64,000 bases of DNA, from contig PABK01000058.1 of assembly GCA_002699145.1 (NCBI GenBank), positions 52,203-116,202 of the forward strand. The letters are read 5' to 3'. The position numbers and the translations under genes were made by a program. Positions 21,159 to 29,530 of this stretch are shown one piece after another. The notes below the pieces were generated by a model, which was given only the letters and a program-made list of their open reading frames with translations, was not told where the DNA came from and ran no database searches. The first letter of the stretch is position 1. Each line of letters begins with the position of its first letter. This stretch comes from Halioglobus sp. Lineage in GTDB: Bacteria; Pseudomonadota; Gammaproteobacteria; Pseudomonadales; Halieaceae.

Positions 21159-21386
21159 TTACTTGTGCGCGTCCGAGTAGGGCAGCAGGGCCAGGAAACG
21201 CGCGCGCTTGATGGCGGTCGCCAGCTGGCGCTGGTAGCGGGCCTTGGTGCCTGTGATACGGCTGGGAACGATCTTGCCGGTTTCGGATACATAGGCCTTG
21301 AGGGTATCGAGATCCTTGTAATCGATCTCCTTGGTGCCCTCGGCGGTGAAGCGGCAGAACTTACGGCGACGGAAAAAACGTGCCAT
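21159..21386 (-). CDS. rpsR: 30S ribosomal protein S18
   Basis: [70 protein letters not shown]. Confidence 0.98.
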   Translation of the reverse strand: MARFFRRRKFCRFTAEGTKEIDYKDLDTLKAYVSETGKIVPSRITGTKARYQRQLATAIKRARFLALLPYSDAHK

Positions 21387-21433
21387 GGCAATTACTCCTT
21401 ACGAATTCGATGCAGGTGGACGCGGGGGCGGCG

Positions 21434-21895
21434 CTACTCTTCGGTAGCGGCGGCCTCTTGCTGCGCCGGCTCCTCGCTCTTCTCCGCCTTTTCGGACTTC
21501 TCGGCGGCGCCCTGGTTGCGCGAGGCCTCGGCGGCCTGGCGCTCCTCGTAACGGCTCTTGCGCTCGCGGTTTTCCTTCTCGGCCTTCATGATGAAGGACT
21601 CATCGACTACCGGCTCGTCGCGGCGGATCACCAGGTTGCGAATGACCGCGTCGTTGTAGCGGAAGGTCGTGGTCAACTCGTCCATGGCCTCGGCGCTGGC
21701 CTCGACATTCATCAGCACGTAGTGCGCCTTGTGGATCTTGTTGATGGGGTAGGCAAGCTGGCGACGGCCCCAGTCTTCCAGACGGTGCACGCTGCCACCG
21801 TCTTTCTGGATGGTCGCCGAATAGCGCTCGATCATGCCGGGCACCTGCTCGGACTGGTCCGGATGGACCATGAATACGATCTCGTAGTGTCGCAT
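21434..21895 (-). CDS. rpsF: 30S ribosomal protein S6
   Basis: Start at the internal Met [30 protein letters not shown]. Confidence 0.97.
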   Translation of the reverse strand: MRHYEIVFMVHPDQSEQVPGMIERYSATIQKDGGSVHRLEDWGRRQLAYPINKIHKAHYVLMNVEASAEAMDELTTTFRYNDAVIRNLVIRRDEPVVDESFIMKAEKENRERKSRYEERQAAEASRNQGAAEKSEKAEKSEEPAQQEAAATEE

Positions 21896-22052
21896 ACGAA
21901 AGGCTCCTTTCGGGGTTATGCCACCCGTCGGCCCAGGGCGCGCGGTGTGGCAAGGAGAATCGGCCGCCGGACACTCCGTGCGGCCGGGCAAATTTTGAGG
22001 TGGCGGATTCTACAGGCTTTACAGGGCCTTAACAAGAGCGCCGCGGCGGCCT

Positions 22053-22808
22053 TCAGCGGCGCTGCCGCACCGCCTCGAACAGGCACACGCCGGCCGCCAC
22101 CGAGACGTTGAGGCTGCTCACCGCGCCGGCCATGGGCAGGTGCACCAGCACGTCGCAGGCCTCGCGCGTGAGGCGCCGCAGACCGGCCCCCTCGGCGCCC
22201 AGCACCAGCGCCAGCGACCCCTTCAAGTCATTGTCGTATAAGGATATTTCCGCCTCCCCGGCGGCGCCGTACAACCACACGCCGCGCGCCTTGAGGGCGT
22301 CCAGGGTGCGTCGCAGGTTGGTCACCTGGACGAAGGGCACGGTGTCGGCGGCGCCACAGGCGACCTTGCGCGCGACCGGCGTCAGCGAAGCGGAGCGGTC
22401 CTTCGGCGCGATCACCGCGTCCACCCCCGCCGCGTCCGCGCTGCGCAGGCAGGCGCCGAGGTTGTGCGGGTCGGTGACCCCGTCCAGCACCAGCAGCAAC
22501 ACCGGCGCTGCACTCTGCTCGACATGCGCCAGCAGGTCCGCCTCGCGCCAGCCGAGGCCGGTGTCCGTGCCGTCCGTCGCGGGGTTCGTTTCCGCCACCA
22601 CCCCCTGGTGCCGCCCCTCGACCAGTTCGTCCAGGGTCTCGCGAGGGGCGAACTCCACGCTGACATTCTGTTCCCGGGCCAGGCCGACCAGGGCGGCGCG
22701 GCGCCGGTCGTTGCGGCCCTTCTGCACCAGCAGGCGGGTGATGGCGCCGGGGTCGCGCCGCAACAGGCTCTCGACCGCGTGGATGCCGTAGATGCGCTGC
22801 ATGCTCAA
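22053..22808 (-). CDS. rlmB: 23S rRNA (guanosine(2251)-2'-O)-methyltransferase
   Basis: 251 aa; IYGIHAVESLLRR, LVLDGVTDPHNLGACLRSADAAGVDAVIAPKDRSA, GAEGAGLRRLTREACD; directly downstream of rnr. Confidence 0.95.
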   Translation of the reverse strand: MSMQRIYGIHAVESLLRRDPGAITRLLVQKGRNDRRRAALVGLAREQNVSVEFAPRETLDELVEGRHQGVVAETNPATDGTDTGLGWREADLLAHVEQSAAPVLLLVLDGVTDPHNLGACLRSADAAGVDAVIAPKDRSASLTPVARKVACGAADTVPFVQVTNLRRTLDALKARGVWLYGAAGEAEISLYDNDLKGSLALVLGAEGAGLRRLTREACDVLVHLPMAGAVSSLNVSVAAGVCLFEAVRQRR

Positions 22809-25174
22809 CGCCGGCGCCGCTGTCCCGTCCTGCGCGGCGCCTTGCCGCGGCTCTTGCCGCCGGACTTGCGCCCGCCGCCCTTGCCGTCACCCTGCGCCTT
22901 GCCCTCGCTCTTGCCTTCACTCCTGTCCGCGCCCCTGGCGCCGCGCTTGCCCGACGTTTTTTCCTCCACCAGCGCCAGGTCGATCTTGCGGTCGTCCAGG
23001 TCCACCCGCGCGACCTGCACGCGCACACCGCCGCCAAGGCGGAAACTGCGCCCGCTGCGCTCGCCGCTCAGGCGCTGTTTCGCCGCGTCGAAGTGGTAGT
23101 AATCCCCGGGCAGCGCGGTGACATGCACCAGCCCTTCTATATACAGGCCGCTCAGCTCCACGAACAGGCCGAAACCGGTGACCGCGCTGATCACCCCGTC
23201 AAACTCGTCCCCCACGTGTTCCTGCAGGTACTCGCACTTGAGCCAGGCGTCCACCTCGCGGGTGGCGTCGTCGGCGCGCCGCTCGGTCATGGAGCAATGC
23301 TCGCCGAACGCCGCCATGGCCTGCACGTTGTAGGGGAAAATACGCTTCGCCGGCAGCGTGCCGGCGCCCTCTACACGGCGCACGCCAGTGACCTGGCGCT
23401 CGCTGCGCACCAGGTGGCGGATGCCGCGGTGCACCAGCAGGTCGGGGTAGCGGCGGATGGGCGAGGTAAAATGGGCGTAGGCGTCGTAGTGCAGGCCGAA
23501 GTGGCCGCGGTTGTCGGGCTGGTACACCGCCTGGCTCAGGGAGCGCAGCAGCATGGTCTGGATGACATGGGCGTCGTCGCGCCCCTGCACCTGTGACAGC
23601 AGGTGCTGGTAGTCCAGCGGCGAGGGCCTGGCGCCGCCGGGCAGCTCCAGGCCCAGTTCGCCGAGGAACTTGCGCAGGCCCTCGAGTTTCTCCTCCGACG
23701 GCCCGTCGTGCACGCGGTAGAGGATGGGCAGTTCGTTCTCCTGGTAGAAGCGCGCGGTGGCCACGTTGGCGCAGAGCATGCACTCCTCGATCAGCTTGTG
23801 GGCGTCGTTGCGCACCACCGGCACGATGGCCTCGATCTTGCGCTGCGCGTCGAACACGATGCGCGTTTCCTGCGTGTCGAAATCGATGGCGCCGCGGCGT
23901 TCGCGGGCCTCGCGCAGGGCGCGGTAGAGGCCGTACAGGCGCCCCAGGTCGTCGACGCGCGCATCGTCCACGTCGGGGTGGCTGCCGGTTTCCAGCACCT
24001 CGCCCACCTGGGTGTAGGTCAGGCGCGCCGCCGAGTGGATCACCGCCTCGTAGAACTGGTACCTGGACAGGTTGCCGGCGCGGCTCAGCTCCATCTCGCA
24101 GACCATGGCCAGCCGGTCCACCCGCGGGCGCAGCGAACACAGGCCGTTGGACAGGGCCTCGGGCAGCATGGGCACCACGCGCCCGGGGAAATACACCGAG
24201 TTGCCGCGGTCAGCCGCCTCCTCGTCCAGCGCCGACCCCGGCCGCACGTAGTGGGAGACATCGGCGATGGCCACGAACAGGCGCCAGCCCTGGCCGTTGC
24301 GCTCGCAGTAGACCGCGTCGTCGAAATCCTTCGCGTCCTCGCCGTCGATGGTCACGAAAGGCAGCTTGCGCAGGTCCACCCGGTGCGCCTTGTCGGCCTC
24401 GCGCGGCTCGGCCTCCAGCGCCGCGGCCTCGGCCTGCACCGCCTCGGGCCACTCCCAGGGAATGTCGTGGGCGCGGATCGCCACGTCGATTTCCAGCCCC
24501 GGGTCGAGGTGGTCGCCGAGTATCTCGGCGATGCGCCCCTTCGCACCCAGTTGCCGCGTGGGGTAATCGGTGATGTCAGCGGTGACAATCTGCCCCGACT
24601 GAGCCTCGCCCCTGGCGTTGGGCGGAATGAGGATGTGCTGGGTGAGGCGGCCGTTGTCGGGGATGACAAAGCCGATACCGCTGTCCTCCTGGTAGCGGCC
24701 GACCACCTGGCTGTGCTTGCGCTGCAGCACCTCCACCACCTTGCCCTCCAGGCGCCCGCGGCGGTCCTCGCCGGTGACCTGCACCAGCACCTCGTCGCCG
24801 TCGAAGACAAAGTGCATCTGCCGCGCGTTGAGGTAGATGTCGTCGCCCTCCTCCGCCGGCATGGCGAAGCCGTAGCCGTCGCGATGCCCCTGCACGCGGC
24901 AGCGCACCAGGTCCAGGCGGTCGACCACGGCGAAGGCGCCGCGCCGGTCCTGCATGAGCTGGCCGTCGCGCAGCATGGCGCGCAGGCGCTTGCCCAGGGC
25001 GTCGAGCTGCTCGTCGCTGCCCAGTTCGAGCTTTTTCGCCAGCTTGTTGTGATTGAGGGGCTTTTTCGCCTCCGTCAGCACCTCCATGATCAGCTCGCGG
25101 CTGGGGATGGGGTTGTCGTAGCGGGAAGCCTCGCGCTCGGCATGGGGGTCGGCAATTTTGCCATTTTTGGGCAT
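22805..25174 (-). CDS. rnr: Ribonuclease R
   Basis: ORF 22805-25210; likely start MPKNGKIADPHAEREASRYDNPIPSRE. RNB domain FVTIDGEDAKDFDDAVYCER, S1 domain near the C-terminus. Confidence 0.95.
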   Translation of the reverse strand: MPKNGKIADPHAEREASRYDNPIPSRELIMEVLTEAKKPLNHNKLAKKLELGSDEQLDALGKRLRAMLRDGQLMQDRRGAFAVVDRLDLVRCRVQGHRDGYGFAMPAEEGDDIYLNARQMHFVFDGDEVLVQVTGEDRRGRLEGKVVEVLQRKHSQVVGRYQEDSGIGFVIPDNGRLTQHILIPPNARGEAQSGQIVTADITDYPTRQLGAKGRIAEILGDHLDPGLEIDVAIRAHDIPWEWPEAVQAEAAALEAEPREADKAHRVDLRKLPFVTIDGEDAKDFDDAVYCERNGQGWRLFVAIADVSHYVRPGSALDEEAADRGNSVYFPGRVVPMLPEALSNGLCSLRPRVDRLAMVCEMELSRAGNLSRYQFYEAVIHSAARLTYTQVGEVLETGSHPDVDDARVDDLGRLYGLYRALREARERRGAIDFDTQETRIVFDAQRKIEAIVPVVRNDAHKLIEECMLCANVATARFYQENELPILYRVHDGPSEEKLEGLRKFLGELGLELPGGARPSPLDYQHLLSQVQGRDDAHVIQTMLLRSLSQAVYQPDNRGHFGLHYDAYAHFTSPIRRYPDLLVHRGIRHLVRSERQVTGVRRVEGAGTLPAKRIFPYNVQAMAAFGEHCSMTERRADDATREVDAWLKCEYLQEHVGDEFDGVISAVTGFGLFVELSGLYIEGLVHVTALPGDYYHFDAAKQRLSGERSGRSFRLGGGVRVQVARVDLDDRKIDLALVEEKTSGKRGARGADRSEGKSEGKAQGDGKGGGRKSGGKSRGKAPRRTGQRRRR

Positions 25175-25205
25175 AGGGCTGGGCGCCTGTTGTGGGAAGC
25201 TGTAC

Positions 25206-25230
25206 GTCATTCCCGCGGCAGCGGGAATCC
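25206..25230. repeat. Short palindromic REP-like element (gtcattcccgcggcagcgggaatcc)
   Basis: Same GTCATTCCCGCG...GCGGGAAT architecture as 16211-16232. Confidence 0.5.
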
Positions 25231-25388
25231 AGGTTTAGAACGACCCGGCCGACGGGCTGTCGCCAGGTCAGCGCCGATTATACGCGAGTAATGCCCGCGC
25301 CGCCTCCAGGCATTGACAACAGGGCGCGGTAAAAGTAATCTGCGCGCCCTCGGATACCTGGTGGGTCAACCACCATACGTTTCCCGCT

Positions 25389-25475
25389 GCCCAGGTGGTG
25401 AAATTGGTAGACACGCTAGCTTCAGGTGCTAGTGCTCGCAAGGGCGTGGAGGTTCAAGTCCTCTCCTGGGCACCA
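25389..25475 (+). tRNA. tRNA-Leu (anticodon CAG)
   Basis: Acceptor stem GCCCAGG/CCTGGGC, anticodon stem-loop ctagc-ttCAGgt-gctag, long variable arm, T-loop GGTTCAAGTCC, encoded CCA. Confidence 0.95.
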
Positions 25476-25504
25476 TTTTGAAAAACATCGAAAGACCACG
25501 ATAG

Positions 25505-25540
25505 ACCATTTAAGATGCTGATTCTTAAATGGTTTTTTTG
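25505..25540 (+). terminator. Rho-independent terminator after tRNA-Leu
   Basis: Perfect 11-bp stem accatttaaga...tcttaaatggt followed by ttttttg. Confidence 0.85.
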
Positions 25541-25590
25541 TTTATAGCGACTCGGCCACTTGTCTCTCATCGTCTCAAATTGTCCCTTCT

Positions 25591-25620
25591 GTGGAACGCC
25601 AGTGGAACGTGAGTGGAACG
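25591..25620. repeat. Three direct repeats of gtggaacg at exactly 11-bp periodicity next to the ICE end
   Basis: gtggaacgcca / gtggaacgtga / gtggaacg at 25591, 25602 and 25613. Confidence 0.8.
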
Positions 25621-25696
25621 CAGAATCGAAAATTCAGCGTCCGTTTCGGGCTCTCACACCGCCGTTCTGTTAGCCTTTCCACCTCTTTCTGCATCA

Positions 25697-26960
25697 TCAT
25701 AATCTGCGCGCCAGGGACTGCCTGACGAACGCGTTCCCGGCGCCCTTCGTCTGGTCGAGCAGAACACCAATCCGGTCTAACACATTATCTATGTGTGCCC
25801 TGTCAGCGGCTGCCACCGCCAGGTCAAAGGCGTCCACCACATCAATGGTGGTCACCTCGTAACCCCAACCTTCGTTCAACCAGCGAAGCGCGGCCATTGC
25901 CGCACCCATAGCGAACGCGGGCTCCGACTCAAGAAAATCTCTCGCCGCCCGGGTCAGCGTCTTCGGCTCGCATGGGCTCTGGTCAGCGAGCTGCAACGCG
26001 AGGTCATAGAGCTTCAAATCCTTGGCCGTCGCAAACCACTTACCTTCTTCCCCCGGCGTGGTCTTGATCAGATCCGCGAGAATGTCTCGCCGGCGCCATC
26101 ATGGGATAGCGTTTTGCCACGGCGCGAAAACGCGCAAGATACGAATTACCTTGGGCTGCACTCAGTCCATAGCGCCGATAGGCCTCGTCATGGAGGCCCG
26201 AGGAGATCAGGATCTCTTCGCAGGCCTGGTCAATCGTCAAATCCGGTTGATTCAACCCTCTGGAGGCCTCGGCGTATTTCACGGCTTCTGACTTCCTGCC
26301 CATCGCCAGTAACGCTTCGACACCGTAGCGGCGGTAATGCCAAAATGGTTTGCGGTCCAGCGCCAACAGATCAAGCAGCTCCTGATAGCGCCCCGCCACC
26401 AGCAGACAGGACAGGCAAGCCGTTGTGCCGTGAAAATAGTTACCAGGATTGGGATGAGTCCAGCATGACCGCAGTGTCGGCATCAACTCCTCCGCCCACT
26501 GATTGGCCGTTTCCACCGAACCGCATAACTCACCCCAGCGATCGCCCACCGGCCCCAGATAGTCGACGCCATCATCTTCCATGGCCTGCCACAGGCGTTC
26601 GAGCCATTTGTTACGAGTTTTGGCATCGGCCGGGGCTTTGATGATCAGCGGAATAAGATCATCGAGTGTTTTGTTCACCGCGGAACCCAGGGCGCCACTG
26701 GAACTGTCGACATGCTCCAGCGCGGGCCAGAGCTTTTCCATTAGTCGAACAGCGCCTTCGGCGGCAACGACTGGTTCTTTCTTTGCCACCTTCTTTATCT
26801 CGGAGACGGCTTCACGAAGGCGCTGACAAGCCAACTTGGAAGATTTCCAGCCATAGGTGCCTGCACGAAAACGTGCGGGGAAACACCATTTGTGCACAGC
26901 CACCTTCGTCATCCCAACACCCAGAACGCCCTTCGGCTCATTACCTAGCTCAGCGAACAA
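25697..26960 (-). pseudogene. Helical-repeat hypothetical protein gene interrupted by an apparent frameshift
   Basis: ORFs 26040-26960 and 25697-26017 read as one protein if frame is shifted by one base near 26086-26092: ...FRAVAKRYPMMAPA / DILADLIKTTPGEEGKWFATAKDLKLYDLALQLADQ...; the first ORF runs into a low-similarity-looking tail (RHSRGSDQDHAGGRR) and stops. Confidence 0.75.
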
Positions 26961-26998
26961 CCAGATCTCACTACTGGGTGTCTTCTTTGGTTGCCATA

Positions 26999-28069
26999 CT
27001 ACGCCCCCTCGGTCGTAATACCCTGTAAATGTAACTTCAGAAATTTAATGAACAGCGCCTGAACATTTTCAACCGGCAGGTGGTTGGGAATTGAATCGAA
27101 TTTGTGGAACATATTGTCGCGGATTTCCTTTAAGGACTTAAAGGACTTCACATCGTCATTTGCTTCGTCAGGGTCAAGGATCGCAGAGATAACCAAAAAC
27201 TTATCGACGATCCTGTACTTGTCCTTCATAACATCTTTGAGTCGCTCGAAAATCGGCGTCGAAGATTCCGGAGCCCCCTGCTCCATGACCGCAAACCACT
27301 GTCGTTCATAGAGAGACTTGAAGGTCGCATTTACAAAGATTTCAAGGGCGGACCATGCAGAGATAAATGCCGGAAGGGAATCCATACCAGCCTGCAGTGA
27401 TGACAGCAGCAGCCTGACTGGCCGCTCAAGGGCCGGGGCAGCGGCCAGAGGAGCTGCCAAAGCAGCAACTTCTGCCGCAAATTCCTCCCCTATCGGGCTG
27501 GAGACATAAGCGCCAACCCTGCCCGCCTCAAAATTGAACGGATAGATCGGTATCCCTTTATCCGGATCAACCAGATATAGAACGCTACCGATCTCTTCTA
27601 GTTTTTTGTCCGCCTGGGTGGGCAAACCAAGTGCCGCACCAACGAGGACACATTCAATTGAAGCTTTGAACGGTTTTCGCAGCTCGCCTTTTGGCACATC
27701 ATCCAACGAAACTGCAAAGCCGTCCCTATCCTTACGCGTCTTGAAGTCCGGCGGATCGATTTCATCGGAGCCCTCGAATATGAGATACACACCCGCTGAT
27801 TGCTTTTCTTGCCGCTCTGTCTGAATCCGCGCAAGTTCAACTGTGAGCCGCTCCTCTGGCGAGCCGTCCGTACTGTCACCAAACAAACCTCTGAAAAGCA
27901 AAGAGACCAGCGCGTGCGAACGATCAATGTGCTCAAAATATGGATCTGGATTAGCAGTCAGAGAAGCAGTGATGTTCGGATTCTCACCTTCGCAGAGACC
28001 CAATGGATCATCACCCGATAATCCGTTCGCGCCACGGAGCTTGTAAACAGCTACGTATCTTACTTCCAT
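26999..28069 (-). CDS. Hypothetical protein with C-terminal Apea-like HEPN domain
   Basis: 356 aa; SAWSALEIFVNATFKSLYERQW helix and later SLKEIRDNMFHKFDSI with an Rx4H HEPN motif. Confidence 0.65.
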   Translation of the reverse strand: MEVRYVAVYKLRGANGLSGDDPLGLCEGENPNITASLTANPDPYFEHIDRSHALVSLLFRGLFGDSTDGSPEERLTVELARIQTERQEKQSAGVYLIFEGSDEIDPPDFKTRKDRDGFAVSLDDVPKGELRKPFKASIECVLVGAALGLPTQADKKLEEIGSVLYLVDPDKGIPIYPFNFEAGRVGAYVSSPIGEEFAAEVAALAAPLAAAPALERPVRLLLSSLQAGMDSLPAFISAWSALEIFVNATFKSLYERQWFAVMEQGAPESSTPIFERLKDVMKDKYRIVDKFLVISAILDPDEANDDVKSFKSLKEIRDNMFHKFDSIPNHLPVENVQALFIKFLKLHLQGITTEGA

Positions 28070-29478
28070 TATATCGACTCAAGAAAACGATAAATTTCAA
28101 CCATCGCAAAAGTGTCTAGCCTGCAATAGCTCAACAGATCTGATGCAATCTTTTCGGCCTCATCAGGGGGCGCATCGATCATGCGCCGCCACGCTTCCAT
28201 AGCGGAAGCTCCATCCTGCACTACGAGTTCCTTGTAATCGAGGTGCGGACAAACAACGGGAAGCACTTTCTTGATGGATGTCGAACCGTCAAATCGTGCA
28301 TCAACATAATCGGACTTGAACACGTCCTCCAGATCGACCATCCGGTCGTTGAGGTCATTCAAAAAATCGGTCTTGTCCGGGTAACGCTTCGCTAGCTCCC
28401 TGTTTCGGGTTTCCTCGAAGGATTTGTGCCAGGAAACAATACTGCCGGTCGGGCCGATGTCTTCCTGCATCCGCGCGACCAGCCGATCAGGCAATCGCGC
28501 TTCCCTTTCCAGATATTCCTTGTGATCGAGTGAACCATCGGCTTCCAGCACATGCAGGGAATACTGCACCGGAAAATGCTTGTGCGGGCCGGTGCCGTCG
28601 AGATACGGCACAGCGGCGGAATAGGTTTCATAGTCAAAGAAGTACAGCGGGAAGCTGAGCCCTGACAGGAACCTTTGGATAGCCGCTTCGTTGATCTTTG
28701 GTGCATTGTGCTGAAAGGACTCGACCACAAGACGCTGATTGTCAGACAACGTAAATTCGCCCGGAACCTCATCGAGCCCGACAACTTTCATAGCACGAAG
28801 ATCGCGTATCTTGTTTTGTCGTATGAAGGGCAGACTGTAGATCGACGGCGTCGGTACAGTGGGGTTGAACAGTGAAAACGCATCGCAATGATTCGCACGC
28901 GTTTTTTCGGTACAGGAACACCCGTTCATGTCGTGATCGCTTGCCAGAAAAGCCAGCGCGGCGTCGATCTCCGCGCTTGTCTCTGCCAAAACATCATCAA
29001 CCGCCTCGGTAATATCGGCAAAGACGAGCATTGCGCTCGGGTCGATTTCACCGTCTCGAACATATTCCCCGTTCAAGTGAACAAGGAACACGCCGTCGAT
29101 ACTCTGCCCGGCGCGTTCCGCGCAAATCTTCTGAAAGCAGGCATCCTTGAGGTGGTTATGTTTGGCGTCAGTTTTGACGCTGGTCGAAGACTTGACCTCA
29201 TAGAGCGCGGTCGTCCCGCCGCTCATCTTCTCCAAAACGTCCACCCGTGCAAACAGGCCGTCGTCCGTCTCGAACACGGCCTGAAAACTCGCATCCCGAT
29301 CACCAGCGCTCTCAAAAAGCTGCTTAACGTAATGCTCGACTTCATAGCCTTCACGGACGAGCTTCTGCATGAAGGTGGAGAATTCCCCATGCGGATAATG
29401 ATCCGGGGCCGTCTTTAGGAGCCAGAGGGATTTCGGGCAGTTCAGATACTGGATGAAATCGGTTTTAGTGAGTTGCAT
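28069..29478 (-). CDS. DUF2779 family protein: Cas4-like PD-(D/E)XK region plus DEDD-type exonuclease domain
   Basis: Start MQLTKTDFIQYLNCPKSLWL; ARVDVLEKMSGGTTALYEVKSS (D...ExK), CSCTEKTRANHC cysteine cluster, YFFDYETY (DxE), VSWHKSFEETRN, SYCRLDTFAMVEIY. Confidence 0.82.
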   Translation of the reverse strand: MQLTKTDFIQYLNCPKSLWLLKTAPDHYPHGEFSTFMQKLVREGYEVEHYVKQLFESAGDRDASFQAVFETDDGLFARVDVLEKMSGGTTALYEVKSSTSVKTDAKHNHLKDACFQKICAERAGQSIDGVFLVHLNGEYVRDGEIDPSAMLVFADITEAVDDVLAETSAEIDAALAFLASDHDMNGCSCTEKTRANHCDAFSLFNPTVPTPSIYSLPFIRQNKIRDLRAMKVVGLDEVPGEFTLSDNQRLVVESFQHNAPKINEAAIQRFLSGLSFPLYFFDYETYSAAVPYLDGTGPHKHFPVQYSLHVLEADGSLDHKEYLEREARLPDRLVARMQEDIGPTGSIVSWHKSFEETRNRELAKRYPDKTDFLNDLNDRMVDLEDVFKSDYVDARFDGSTSIKKVLPVVCPHLDYKELVVQDGASAMEAWRRMIDAPPDEAEKIASDLLSYCRLDTFAMVEIYRFLESI

Positions 29479-29530
29479 ATAGCTTAAACAAAGTATGTGA
29501 CCCCACAGATTAAGCAAACTGTCTCTAGCG

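Noticed and set aside
21896-22052. Possible S6:S18 leader RNA upstream of rpsF
   Set aside because: Some GC-rich pairing and CCG motifs are present, but I could not recognise the conserved leader structure confidently without a covariance search.
23603-25291. 562-aa plus-strand ORF and 23593-24573 ORF
   Set aside because: Shadow frames antisense to rnr; Q/H/V/R-rich with no motifs.
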